Below, one piece after another: positions 7,160 to 15,365 of a stretch of DNA of 64,000 nucleotides (the first letter of the stretch is position 1; every line of letters begins with the position of its first letter). The notes below the pieces were generated by a model. It saw nothing but the letters and a program-made list of their open reading frames with translations, was not told where the DNA came from and did no database searches. Where the stretch lies: positions 124,001 to 188,000 of the forward strand of contig NZ_SCML01000005.1 in assembly GCF_005503365.1 (NCBI RefSeq), in the 5' to 3' direction. The stretch is from Hydrogenophaga sp. 2FB. GTDB lineage: Bacteria; Pseudomonadota; Gammaproteobacteria; Burkholderiales; Burkholderiaceae_C. Position numbers and translations under genes: made by a program.

Positions 7160-8143
7160 TTACTGGGTGACCTTGATGCCGCTGGTGCGCACGAAGTCCG
7201 ACCATTTTCGCGCGTCGCCCGCGACCTGTTTGGCGAAGTCGGCCGGCGAGTTGCCGCCGGGCTCGGCGCCCACGGTTTCCATGCGCTTGCGCATCTCGGG
7301 CGTTTGCAGGGCAGGGCGCAACACGTTGGCAATGCGCTCGATGACGGCCGGCGGCGTGCCCGCGGGTGCGAACAGGCCGCTCCAGCCCGTGACGTCAAAA
7401 CCCTTCACGCCCGATTCGGCAATGGTCGGGATGTCGGGCGTCTGCGGGAAGCGGCGCGCCGTGGTCAACGCGATCGGGCGCAACTTGCCCGACTGCATCC
7501 AGGTAAGCGCGTCGGAGTAGTTGGCGAAGGTCAGGTGCACGTCGCCCGCCGCGGCGGCGGCCACGGCCGGTGCGCCGCCCCGGTAGGGCACGTGGATCAT
7601 GTCCAGGCCGAGTTGGTATTTGAGGATTTCACCCGCGAACTGCGTGAGGCCACCCGCGCCGCCGAAGTTGAGCTTGCCCGGGTTGGCCTTGGCGTAGGCC
7701 ACGAACTCCTTGAAGTTGTGCACCGGCAGCGAGGGGTTGACCATCAGCACCAGCGGGTTGGTGTTGATGAGCGTGATGGGCGCGAAGTCCTTCACGCCGT
7801 CGTAGTCGACCTTGAAGATGTACTGGTTGAGCGTTTGCGGCGCGGCCAGCGCGAGCAACAAGGTGTAGCCGTCGGGCGGGCTCTTGGCGACGAACTCGGT
7901 GCCCAGGCTGCCCGCGGCGCCGGGCTTGTTCTCGATGACGATGGGCTGCTTCAGCTCGTCTTGCAGGACGGGCTGGATCATGCGGGCCACGATGTCGCCG
8001 ATGCCGCCGGGCGCGTAGGGCACCACGATGCGGAGGGCTTTGGTGGGCCAGGGGTCGGCGGCCATGGCCCATGGCGCGGTGAGCGAGAGGCCGGTGCCCA
8101 GCAGGGCAAGTGTGGCCTTGCGGCGTGAGATCGTGGTGTTCAT
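7160..8143 (-). CDS. Bug-family (tripartite tricarboxylate transporter) periplasmic binding protein
   Basis: 327 residues with a signal peptide carrying a twin-arginine-like SRRKATLALL and a likely cleavage after AMA (about residue 28). The mature start WPTKALRIVVPYAPGGIGDIVAR is the standard Bug/TctC N-terminus with the PGG loop that grips a carboxylate, and ENKPGAAGSLG follows. Bug proteins bind organic acids and may feed TctAB membrane partners; none is encoded nearby. The position between the oxygenase small subunit and the MFS gene suggests it captures an aromatic acid or related substrate of this operon. Confidence 0.9.
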   Translation of the reverse strand: MNTTISRRKATLALLGTGLSLTAPWAMAADPWPTKALRIVVPYAPGGIGDIVARMIQPVLQDELKQPIVIENKPGAAGSLGTEFVAKSPPDGYTLLLALAAPQTLNQYIFKVDYDGVKDFAPITLINTNPLVLMVNPSLPVHNFKEFVAYAKANPGKLNFGGAGGLTQFAGEILKYQLGLDMIHVPYRGGAPAVAAAAAGDVHLTFANYSDALTWMQSGKLRPIALTTARRFPQTPDIPTIAESGVKGFDVTGWSGLFAPAGTPPAVIERIANVLRPALQTPEMRKRMETVGAEPGGNSPADFAKQVAGDARKWSDFVRTSGIKVTQ

Positions 8144-8164
8144 GGCGTGCTTTCCGGGAATGGG

Positions 8165-8692
8165 TCAGAGCGGATAGACGAGCAAGGTGTCGAGCATCCG
8201 CGAGTCCAGCACAACGCGTCTCTGCGCGAATTTCCATCCCTGGGGGCCTGGTTTGAGCACGTCGTCGTAGCGGCCGATCGCGAAGACCTCGGTCGCGCCC
8301 GTGTACATCGTCCGGTAGATCACGAAGGACGATCGCACGTCGCAACCACCATCGGCGCGCGGCTCGATCAGCGGGCGTCCGAGCACATGCCGGTGCGTGT
8401 GGCTCTCGAAGATGTTGGCGATGCGCAGCGCCTTGACGCGGTCGTCCATCATGCCGCGGCCTTCGCACAGCACGATGCCGATGGGGCGGCCCGCGGCGAC
8501 GTTTTCGCGTGTGGTGATCTGGTAGACAGCGGCGGTCTCGAAGAAGCCGCTCCATTCCTCGACGCGGTCGTCGTCGAGGGCGTGGGCATAACGCTCCAGC
8601 AGGTCGGCGATCTCGTCGCGCTGGGCCAGGCTCAACGCGGGCGGGATGGTGGTGGCGGCGCGTGGGTGCGCCAGGGTGGCTGCGGCGTTCAT
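8165..8692 (-). CDS. Aromatic ring-hydroxylating oxygenase, small (beta) subunit
   Basis: 175 residues with the cone-shaped SnoaL/NTF2-like fold of RHO beta subunits. The LLERYAHALDDDRVEEWSGFF stretch (about residues 32-52) and the FAIGRYDDVLK ... WKFAQRRVVLDSRML end are typical. It has no catalytic residues; it builds the alpha3-beta3 oxygenase with the upstream gene. Its start overlaps the large-subunit stop by 4 bp (8689-8692), indicating coupled translation. The ferredoxin and reductase needed for electron supply are not in this operon. Confidence 0.85.
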   Translation of the reverse strand: MNAAATLAHPRAATTIPPALSLAQRDEIADLLERYAHALDDDRVEEWSGFFETAAVYQITTRENVAAGRPIGIVLCEGRGMMDDRVKALRIANIFESHTHRHVLGRPLIEPRADGGCDVRSSFVIYRTMYTGATEVFAIGRYDDVLKPGPQGWKFAQRRVVLDSRMLDTLLVYPL

Positions 8693-9999
8693 TCGTGGAA
8701 CCCCATGATGGTCTTGTAGCCGTGCCAGAAACCGCGCACGGCGGCTTCGGTGGCGCGAGACGACTCGTTCGATTCGGCGAGCGTGCCGCCCATCTCGATG
8801 AAGGAATTCACGTCTGCCGAGCCGTGCGTGCCGCGTTGCACGAAATTGTTGATGCAGCCGTCTTCGAGCGCCACCAGGCCGGCCGCACCGGTGAGGTTGG
8901 CCTGCATCACGCGCATCTTTTCCTGCTCGGGCGTGTCGGTTTCGTAGCCGAGGAACACCCAGAACAGCTCGGTCTTGTCGACGCCCCGGGGTACCACGAA
9001 GCGCACCGCCAGCGAGTTGAGCGTGAGCTGGCTCACCAGGGTCGGGAAGATGGTCTGGATGCTGTGCGTGATCTGGTCGTCAAAACCTTCCCAGGCCTTG
9101 AGCAACTCGGGCCCGTCGAGCGCGGAGTTGTACTGCGCCGAATGCACCTTCGCGTCCTGGTACTCGGCGGCGGCTTCCAGCGTGGCACGCTTGCTGTAGC
9201 TGATGTGGTGCCACTTCTTTTCCGAGAGGATGATGCCGCCGTCCATGTCGAGCCGGTTCACCTTGAACGTGGTGTAGAAGGTGTGCAGCAGCGTCGCGTG
9301 GTACGAGTCGCGCACGTTCTCGCAATAGAGCTTCCAGTTGTTGTGGATCATCTGGCTGTGCGTGCCGAGGATTTTCAACGGGTGGTCCATGTTGCGCTTG
9401 AGGAAGGCGGTGATGCGCTCGCCCAGATACTCTTCCAGCGGCGGTGTGTCGTCCGAGAAGGTGCCGAAGACGATGCCGGCCACCATGGCCACGCGCACGG
9501 GCTGCAGGCGGTGCTGGGCCGTGTCGAAGGTCTCGGGCATGCCGCCCTTGCCCTTCACGCCTTTTTGAAACACCACGCTGCGCAGCGTGCCATCGAGCCG
9601 GTAGTTCCACGCGTGGTACACGCAGGTGAGCGAGGGCTTGTTGTCGTGGTCTTTCAGTACCACCAGCGCGCCCTTGTGCGCGCAGCGGTTGACCATGGCG
9701 TGCACCACACCGTTGTCGTCGCGCGTGACGATGATGGGCGTTTCGCCGATCCAGGTGGTCTTGATGTCGCCCGGGTTGCGCACCTCGACTTCCAGGCAGA
9801 GGTAGTTCCAGACCGGGCCGCGGAAGATCTTCTGCTGCTCCATCTGGTAGATGGCCTCGTCGGAGAAGACGCGGTAGGGCACGCGGGCCGCTCCGCCTTC
9901 GGGCCAACGCATGTCGACCGTCGAAGCCGCGTCGGCCTCGGCGGTCGCGTGGCCCGGGCACGCGTGGGCATGGCGCGGATCGCTGTGTGCTGTTTCCAT
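8689..9999 (-). CDS. Aromatic ring-hydroxylating oxygenase, large (alpha) subunit, Rieske iron-sulfur
   Basis: 436 residues. The Rieske [2Fe-2S] ligands are C106-x-H108 and C126-x2-H129. The mononuclear iron site follows as E227-x3-D231-x2-H234-x4-H239 in the NWKLYCENVRDSYHATLLH segment. It would dihydroxylate or monohydroxylate an aromatic acid using electrons from a separate reductase. I start at the ATG at 9999: although the frame is open to 10953, upstream of this point it overlaps the divergent LysR gene. No strong ribosome binding site is visible. Substrate is unknown; similarity in style is to benzoate, anthranilate and salicylate type oxygenases. Confidence 0.88.
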   Translation of the reverse strand: METAHSDPRHAHACPGHATAEADAASTVDMRWPEGGAARVPYRVFSDEAIYQMEQQKIFRGPVWNYLCLEVEVRNPGDIKTTWIGETPIIVTRDDNGVVHAMVNRCAHKGALVVLKDHDNKPSLTCVYHAWNYRLDGTLRSVVFQKGVKGKGGMPETFDTAQHRLQPVRVAMVAGIVFGTFSDDTPPLEEYLGERITAFLKRNMDHPLKILGTHSQMIHNNWKLYCENVRDSYHATLLHTFYTTFKVNRLDMDGGIILSEKKWHHISYSKRATLEAAAEYQDAKVHSAQYNSALDGPELLKAWEGFDDQITHSIQTIFPTLVSQLTLNSLAVRFVVPRGVDKTELFWVFLGYETDTPEQEKMRVMQANLTGAAGLVALEDGCINNFVQRGTHGSADVNSFIEMGGTLAESNESSRATEAAVRGFWHGYKTIMGFHE

Positions 10000-10082
10000 G
10001 GATCGTGGGATTTGGAGGTTCGGGTGGATGGATGCTAGGGACGCGGGGCTCATAAGTCGATAAGATGAGCGTGAACCGCGAT

Positions 10083-10097
10083 ATCTGTTTGGCAGAT
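10083..10097. promoter_or_regulatory. Small palindrome ATCTG-N5-CAGAT at the LysR start
   Basis: 5-bp inverted repeat ending on the LysR start codon, inside the 96-bp divergent intergenic region with the oxygenase operon. ATAAGTCGATAAGAT just upstream holds two imperfect direct repeats. This is a possible LysR binding area, but the arms are short. Confidence 0.3.
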
Positions 10098-11058
10098 GAC
10101 CCAAGACCTGTTCCCACGTTTCGATCTGAACCTGTTGCGCGTCTTCCTCGCCGTGTACGACGCGCGCAGCGTGGGCGGCGCGGCGCAGGCGCTCAACATG
10201 AGCCAGCCGGGCCTGAGCACCGCCCTGGCGCGCCTGCGCAAGCAGTTGGGCGACCCGCTGTTTCTGCGCGGCGCCAGCGGCATGGAGCCCACCAGCCGGG
10301 CGCGCAGCCTGGCCGATGCGGTGCGCGGCATCCTGCGGGCGGTGGACAGCGAGGTGCTCAAGCCGCCGGTGTTCGACCCCACGACCTCGCGGCGCGAGTT
10401 CCGCCTGGCGCTGACCGACATTGCCGAGGGCATTTATCTGCCGATCGTGTTGCGCGCGCTGAAGGAAAGCGCTTCGCGCATGAGCTTGCGCTCGGTGTTC
10501 ATGTCGCCGCGCGAACTGGCGGGCGCGATGGCGGCCGGGGAAGTCGACATGGCGGCGGGGTTCTATCCCGACATCAAGGGCTCTGCCTTCATGCACCGGC
10601 GCATCGGTTTGCACTCGTTCGCCTGCCTGGCCAGCACGCGGCACCCCGAGCTGGGATCGCGCATGACCCTGGAGCAGTTCTCCCGGCTGCCGCACGTGGC
10701 GGTGGAGTCGACCGGGCGCAGCCAGGAGGTGTTCGATGTGTTCCTGCAGCGCAAGCAGTTGCAGCGCGACGTGGTGCTGCGCGCGCCGCACTTCATGAGC
10801 GTGCCGGTGATCGTGGCCGAAAGCGATGCGGTGGCCGTGGTGCCGCAGGCGCTGGCCGATTTCATGATCGACCACCCGCGCATCAAGCAGGTGAAGCTGC
10901 CGTTTCGGCCACCCACCTTCCAGGTGAATCTGTACTGGCACCGAAGTGCGCACACGGACCCGGCCAACCAGTGGTTGCGCCAGGCGCTGATCCGCGAGTT
11001 TCCGGCGCTGCAGGCCCGTCGTTACGACCGCAACGGGCAGGCGACGCCGTCACGTTGA
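10096..11058 (+). CDS. LysR-family regulator of the oxygenase operon
   Basis: 320 residues. The N-terminal winged HTH (about residues 10-70) contains FDLNLLRVFLAVYDARSVGGAAQALNMSQPGLSTALARLR in pieces, and a substrate-binding domain follows (about 95-305). It resembles the NahR/LinR/PcpR-type branch that starts with DLNLL and controls aromatic degradation. It is divergent from the oxygenase large subunit, so it probably activates that operon when the substrate is present. Its 3' end meets a convergent Bug gene with only 27 bp between them. Confidence 0.88.
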   Translation: MTQDLFPRFDLNLLRVFLAVYDARSVGGAAQALNMSQPGLSTALARLRKQLGDPLFLRGASGMEPTSRARSLADAVRGILRAVDSEVLKPPVFDPTTSRREFRLALTDIAEGIYLPIVLRALKESASRMSLRSVFMSPRELAGAMAAGEVDMAAGFYPDIKGSAFMHRRIGLHSFACLASTRHPELGSRMTLEQFSRLPHVAVESTGRSQEVFDVFLQRKQLQRDVVLRAPHFMSVPVIVAESDAVAVVPQALADFMIDHPRIKQVKLPFRPPTFQVNLYWHRSAHTDPANQWLRQALIREFPALQARRYDRNGQATPSR

Positions 11059-11085
11059 GCAGATCTCCCTGGGTGACCCGAACGT

Positions 11086-12078
11086 TTATTCCGCCTCGAT
11101 CTTCGAGCTGCGCACCACATCGGCCCAGCCTGCGAGGTCGGCCTTCACCTTGTCGCCCAGTTGCTGCGGGGTCTGGTAGTCGGCCGTGGCGCCTTGCTCT
11201 TGCGCCTTCTGCTTGAAGGCCGCGCTGTGCACCACGGTGCGGATATCGGCGGTGAGCTTGTCCACCACGGGCTTGGGCGTGGCGGTGGGCACGAACACCG
11301 CGAACCAGGAGGTGGCGTTCACGCCGGGGTAGCCCGCCTCGGCGGTGGTGGGCACGTCGGGCAAGCTCGCCAGGCGCTCCTTGCCCGTCACCGCCAGCAC
11401 GCGCAGCTTGCCCGCGGTGATGTGCGGCATGAACGGCGGCGCGGTGCCGAAGGTCAGGTCGACCTGCCCACCCAGCAGATCCTGCAGCGCGGGACCCGTG
11501 CCCTTGTAGGGCACATGCACCATCTTGATTCGGCCTTGCTGTTCCAGCATGGCGCCCGTCACGTGTTGCAGCGAGCCGTTGCCCGACGACGCGTAGTTGA
11601 GCTTGCCCGGGTGGGCCTTGGCGTAGGCGATCAGCTCGGCCAGTGTCTTCACGGGCAGGTCGTTGCGCACCACGATGATCTGCGGCGCCGAGATCACGTT
11701 GGCCACGGGCTGGAAGTCCGACTGGTCCCACTGCTTCTGCCGGGTGAGGTGGGGCGAGATGACGTGGTAGCCCGAGTACTGCATGAGCAGCGTGTAACCG
11801 TCGGCCTCGGCGCGCTTGACGGCGCTGGCCGCGATGTTGCCGTTGCCACCGCCCTTGTTGTCCACCACCACCGACTGGCCCAGCACGGGGCCGAGCGCCT
11901 GCGCGAGCATGCGCGCCGACAGGTCGGTGGTGCCGCCCGTGGCGGTGGGCACCACCATGACCACGGGCTTGGCGGGATAGGCGCCCTGTGCCCAGGCGGA
12001 GGCACTCGGGCCCAGGCCCAGGCCCAGGGCGATGGCGCCAAGGGTCAGCGTGGTGAATTGCTTGCGGGTGGTTGTCAT
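11086..12078 (-). CDS. Bug-family periplasmic binding protein of the CaiB/HMG-CoA-lyase operon
   Basis: 330 residues with a signal peptide (MTTTRKQF, hydrophobic core, cleavage near AWAQ at about residue 30). The mature N-terminus YPAKPVVMVVPTATGGTTD carries a TGG loop in place of the more common PGG, then NKGGGNGNIAA. AGGAGA directly precedes the ATG at 12078. It is the last gene of a three-gene operon with an HMG-CoA-lyase-like enzyme and a CaiB-type CoA-transferase, so the bound ligand may be the acid activated by that transferase. Confidence 0.88.
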   Translation of the reverse strand: MTTTRKQFTTLTLGAIALGLGLGPSASAWAQGAYPAKPVVMVVPTATGGTTDLSARMLAQALGPVLGQSVVVDNKGGGNGNIAASAVKRAEADGYTLLMQYSGYHVISPHLTRQKQWDQSDFQPVANVISAPQIIVVRNDLPVKTLAELIAYAKAHPGKLNYASSGNGSLQHVTGAMLEQQGRIKMVHVPYKGTGPALQDLLGGQVDLTFGTAPPFMPHITAGKLRVLAVTGKERLASLPDVPTTAEAGYPGVNATSWFAVFVPTATPKPVVDKLTADIRTVVHSAAFKQKAQEQGATADYQTPQQLGDKVKADLAGWADVVRSSKIEAE

Positions 12079-12122
12079 GTGAAGTCTCCTGGTTGCTGTC
12101 GTTGAATCAAAAGAACAAAAAA

Positions 12123-13100
12123 TCAAGGCTTGGCCAGCGCGCGCGCGCGGATCGCCTCGAAGTCCGCGGGCACCGGGTGCAGCGCCAGGCGCGGCCCGGC
12201 CTTGGTGATCTGGCTGGGAATGTCGTGGCCGATGAGCGCGGGCAGCCGCTGCGCCGCGGCCAGCAGGCGCGGCAGATCCACGCCGGTGTCGTAGCCCGTC
12301 AGTGCCAGCGCGTGCACGATCTCCTCGCTGCACACGTTGCCGCTGGCACCCGGCGCATAGGGACAGCCGCCCAGGCCGCCCAGCGATGCATCGAAACGAT
12401 CGGCGCCCGCGTCGATGGCCGCCAGCACGTTCGCCAGCCCCATGCCGCGCGTGTTGTGGAAGTGCAGTGTGAACACCACGTCCGGCCAGCGCGCACGCGC
12501 CGCCGCCGTGATGTGCGCCACCTGCGCGGGGTAGGCCATGCCCGTGGTGTCGCACAAGGTGACGCCGCTGACACCGATGTCCACGAAACGCTGCACCCAG
12601 CCGAACACGGTGTCGCTGGCCACGTCGCCTTCCATGGGGCAGCCAAACACGCACGACAGCGATATGTTGACGGCCACGCGCGCGGCCTGTGCCGTGGCCA
12701 CCACCTGGGCCAGGGCCGCGAAGGACTGTTCCTGCGTCATGCGCAGGTTGGCGAGGTTGTGCGTGGCGCTGGCCGACATGACGAGGTTCAGTTCGTCCGT
12801 GCGCGCCTCGATGGCCCGCTCGGCGCCGCGCACGTTGGGCACCAGGGCGCTGTACACCGTGCCGGGGCGGCGGGTGATCTCGCGCATCACGATCTCGGCG
12901 TCCTTCAGCGCGGGTATGGCGGTGGGCGAGACGAAAGCCGTGACCTCGATCTTCGTCAGGCCTGCATCCGACAGCGCATTGGCCAGCGCGATCTTGTCCT
13001 GCGTGGGCACGAAAGCCTGCTCCATCTGCAGGCCGTCGCGCAAGCCGACTTCCTGCATGTGGATGCGGCGGCCGGCGCCGTTCCAGGCGTTGTGGCTCAT
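12123..13100 (-). CDS. Hydroxymethylglutaryl-CoA lyase family protein
   Basis: 325 residues forming a DRE-TIM-like barrel. R21-D22 in EVGLRDGLQ are the catalytic Arg and metal-binding Asp, the HFHNTRG motif gives the metal-binding His pair, and the GGLGGCPYAPGASGN loop carries the catalytic Cys that marks HMG-CoA lyase. Family enzymes cleave 3-hydroxy-3-methylglutaryl-CoA to acetyl-CoA and acetoacetate, or analogous 3-hydroxyacyl-CoAs. Its ATG overlaps the upstream CoA-transferase stop (13097-13100). The frame extends upstream inside that gene and is not used there. The pairing suggests an acid is first activated to CoA, then cleaved. Confidence 0.9.
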   Translation of the reverse strand: MSHNAWNGAGRRIHMQEVGLRDGLQMEQAFVPTQDKIALANALSDAGLTKIEVTAFVSPTAIPALKDAEIVMREITRRPGTVYSALVPNVRGAERAIEARTDELNLVMSASATHNLANLRMTQEQSFAALAQVVATAQAARVAVNISLSCVFGCPMEGDVASDTVFGWVQRFVDIGVSGVTLCDTTGMAYPAQVAHITAAARARWPDVVFTLHFHNTRGMGLANVLAAIDAGADRFDASLGGLGGCPYAPGASGNVCSEEIVHALALTGYDTGVDLPRLLAAAQRLPALIGHDIPSQITKAGPRLALHPVPADFEAIRARALAKP

Positions 13101-14323
13101 TGAATCACCTTCTTGTCGCGCAGCAGCGCGATCTGCTGCGCCGTCAGGCCGGCCTCGGCCAGCACGGCGTCGGTGTCGTCGCCCAGGCGCGGTGCGTTGC
13201 TGCGGATGGTGCCGGGCGTGGCCGAGAGCTTGGGCACGATGCCCGGCACTTCCAGCGTGTGGCCATCGCGCGTGGTCTGCGTGAGCAGCATGTCGCGGGC
13301 GCGGTAGTGCGGGTCTTCGGCGATGTCCCTGGCGGTGTAGACCTTGCCCGCTGGTACGCGGGCGGTGGCCAGCGCATCGAGCACCTGCTGCACGCTGCGC
13401 GTGTGGCTCCATGCCTGAAGGGCGGCGTCGATCTCCTGCACGCGCGCCACGCGGCCCGCGTTGTTGGCGAGATCGGGCGCGTCCCCGAGGTCGGGGCGCC
13501 CGATGACGTCCATGAGCCGCTTGAAGATGCTGTCGCCATTGCCGGCGATGAGTACCCAGCCGTCGGTACACGGGTAGGCGTTGGAGGGTGCGATGCCCGG
13601 CAGCGCGCTGCCCGCCGCCTCGCGCACCGCGCCAAAGGCGCTGTATTCGGGGATCAGGCTTTCCATCACGTTGAACACCGCCTCGTGCAGTGCCACGTCA
13701 ATCACCTGGCCCTGGCCGCCGTTGACCTTCCGGTGGTACAGCGCCGTGAGAACGCCGATGGTGCCGTGCAGCGCGGCCAGCGTGTCGCCAATGGACACGC
13801 CCACGCGCACCGGCACGCGGCCCGGCTCGCCCGTGAGGTGGCGCAGGCCGCCCATGGCCTCGCCGATGGCGCCGAAGCCCGGCAGGTCGCGGTAAGGACC
13901 GGTCTGGCCGTAGCCCGAGATGCGCAGCATCACAAGGCCGGGGTTGATGCGGTGCAGTTCCTCGGGCGACAGGCCCCAGCCTTCGAGCGTGCCGGGGCGG
14001 AAGTTCTCGATCAGCACATCGGCCTCTGCGATGAGCTTGCGCGCGATGTCCTGCCCGTCTTTCTGGCGCAGGTCCAGCGTCACCGAGCGCTTGTTGCGCG
14101 ACTGCACCTGCCACCAGACCGAGGTGCCTTCCTGGATGAGCCGCCAGTTGCGCAGCGGGTCGCCGGTGCCGGGCGCTTCGATCTTGATGACCTCGGCACC
14201 GAACTCTCCCAGCGTCTTGCCGCAGAACGGCCCGGCGATGAGCTGCCCCATCTCGATCACGCGCACGCCATGCAGCGCGGTGGGGGGAATGGTGGCGGCG
14301 GATGGGGAATGCGTTGAATCCAT
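13097..14323 (-). CDS. CaiB/BaiF (family III) CoA-transferase
   Basis: 408 residues with the family's GVRVIEMGQLIAGPFCGKTLGEFGAEVIKIE opening (in pieces) and RNKRSVTLDL, followed by the ENFRPGTLE segment. Family III transferases move CoA between organic acids, here probably from succinyl-CoA to the operon's substrate. In many members the nucleophilic Asp sits in a PG(Y/F)D segment; here the corresponding stretch reads LPGFGAIGEAMGG, so the nucleophile must be located by alignment. I recall PGFG variants among citramalate/mesaconyl-type transferases, but this is memory, not a check. It overlaps the lyase gene by 4 bp. Confidence 0.88.
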   Translation of the reverse strand: MDSTHSPSAATIPPTALHGVRVIEMGQLIAGPFCGKTLGEFGAEVIKIEAPGTGDPLRNWRLIQEGTSVWWQVQSRNKRSVTLDLRQKDGQDIARKLIAEADVLIENFRPGTLEGWGLSPEELHRINPGLVMLRISGYGQTGPYRDLPGFGAIGEAMGGLRHLTGEPGRVPVRVGVSIGDTLAALHGTIGVLTALYHRKVNGGQGQVIDVALHEAVFNVMESLIPEYSAFGAVREAAGSALPGIAPSNAYPCTDGWVLIAGNGDSIFKRLMDVIGRPDLGDAPDLANNAGRVARVQEIDAALQAWSHTRSVQQVLDALATARVPAGKVYTARDIAEDPHYRARDMLLTQTTRDGHTLEVPGIVPKLSATPGTIRSNAPRLGDDTDAVLAEAGLTAQQIALLRDKKVIQ

Positions 14324-14438
14324 GGGTTTGTGTCTCCTGCGGCGTGAATGATGCGCACAGCCCGTTCGACCGCAAAACGCTGATGCGCGAAGCTGCCATC
14401 GCCATTCGGCATGGCACAGGCGCTACGATGGATGCCCC

Positions 14439-15332
14439 ATGAAGCTCGATCCCGTCTCCCTGCGCCTGTTCGTGGCCGTGATGGAGGAAAACACCATCGC
14501 CGCCGCCGCCGCGCGCGAACACCTGGCCGCATCGGCCGTCAGCCGCAGGCTGGTCGACCTGGAGGACGCACTGCGCGTGAGCCTCTTCACCCGCAGCAAC
14601 AAGGGCACCGAACCCACGGCCGCCGCCTTCGCGCTGCTGAACCTCGCGCGCGGCGTGCTCAACGACCTCGACGGCATCGCCAGCCAGATGCGCGAGTACG
14701 GCAGCGGCGTGCGCGGCCACGTGCGCGTGGTGGCCAACATCTCGGCCATCACGCAGTTTCTGCCCGCGGACCTGCAGCGCTTCATGGCGCTGCACCCGCA
14801 GGTGGATGTGCGGCTGCAGGAGCAGATCAGCACCGCGATCGCCCATTCCGTGGCCGAGAACGCGGCCGACGTGGGCATCCTCAACGACGGCCACTATGGT
14901 GAGCGCGTGGTGCTGCTGCCCTACCGCAGCGACGAACTGGTGCTGGTCGTGCCCACCGGCCACGCACTGGCCCGGCGCAAGTCGGTGCGGCTGGCCGATG
15001 CGCTGGCCTTCGACTTCGTGGGTGCGCACCCGGGCAGCGCCATCAACAACCAGCTCACCAAGGCCGCGGCGGCGGCGGGCCTACCGCTGAAGCTGCGCAT
15101 TCAGGTCACCAGCTATGACGCGCTGTGCCTCATGGTCAACGCCGGCTTGGGCGTGGGCGTCATGCCGCGCGGCAGCGCCGCGCTCTACAAAAACGCGCTG
15201 GCGATCCGCACCATCACCCTGAACGAGCCCTGGGCACGGCGGCAACTGGCGCTGTGCGTGCGGTCGGAAGAGTCGCTGTCCAGCGTCGCCCGGCTGCTGG
15301 TGGACCACCTGCGCGCGGCCACCCCGGCCTGA
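14439..15332 (+). CDS. LysR-family regulator divergent from the CaiB/lyase operon
   Basis: 297 residues. The HTH (about residues 3-62) begins LDPVSLRLFVAVMEENTIAAAAAREHLAASAVSRR (in pieces), and the effector domain follows from about residue 90. It is divergent from the CoA-transferase gene across 115 bp, a standard LysR control layout, and probably responds to the acid handled by that operon. Its 3' end is 33 bp from the convergent gamma-glutamyltransferase-like gene. No clear palindrome was found in the intergenic region. Confidence 0.88.
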   Translation: MKLDPVSLRLFVAVMEENTIAAAAAREHLAASAVSRRLVDLEDALRVSLFTRSNKGTEPTAAAFALLNLARGVLNDLDGIASQMREYGSGVRGHVRVVANISAITQFLPADLQRFMALHPQVDVRLQEQISTAIAHSVAENAADVGILNDGHYGERVVLLPYRSDELVLVVPTGHALARRKSVRLADALAFDFVGAHPGSAINNQLTKAAAAAGLPLKLRIQVTSYDALCLMVNAGLGVGVMPRGSAALYKNALAIRTITLNEPWARRQLALCVRSEESLSSVARLLVDHLRAATPA

Positions 15333-15365
15333 CACCGCTGGGCCGGGCGGGAGGTGCTCCCTTCC

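Noticed and set aside
5699-8128. 809-codon plus-strand frame, Gln/Arg/His-rich
   Set aside because: Antisense to the MFS and Bug genes, both of which have clear motifs and signal or membrane features; composition is typical of a shadow frame.
9080-10117. Alternative upstream frames for the oxygenase large subunit region
   Set aside because: They are in the wrong frame for the Rieske and iron motifs; only the 8689-9999 frame carries them.
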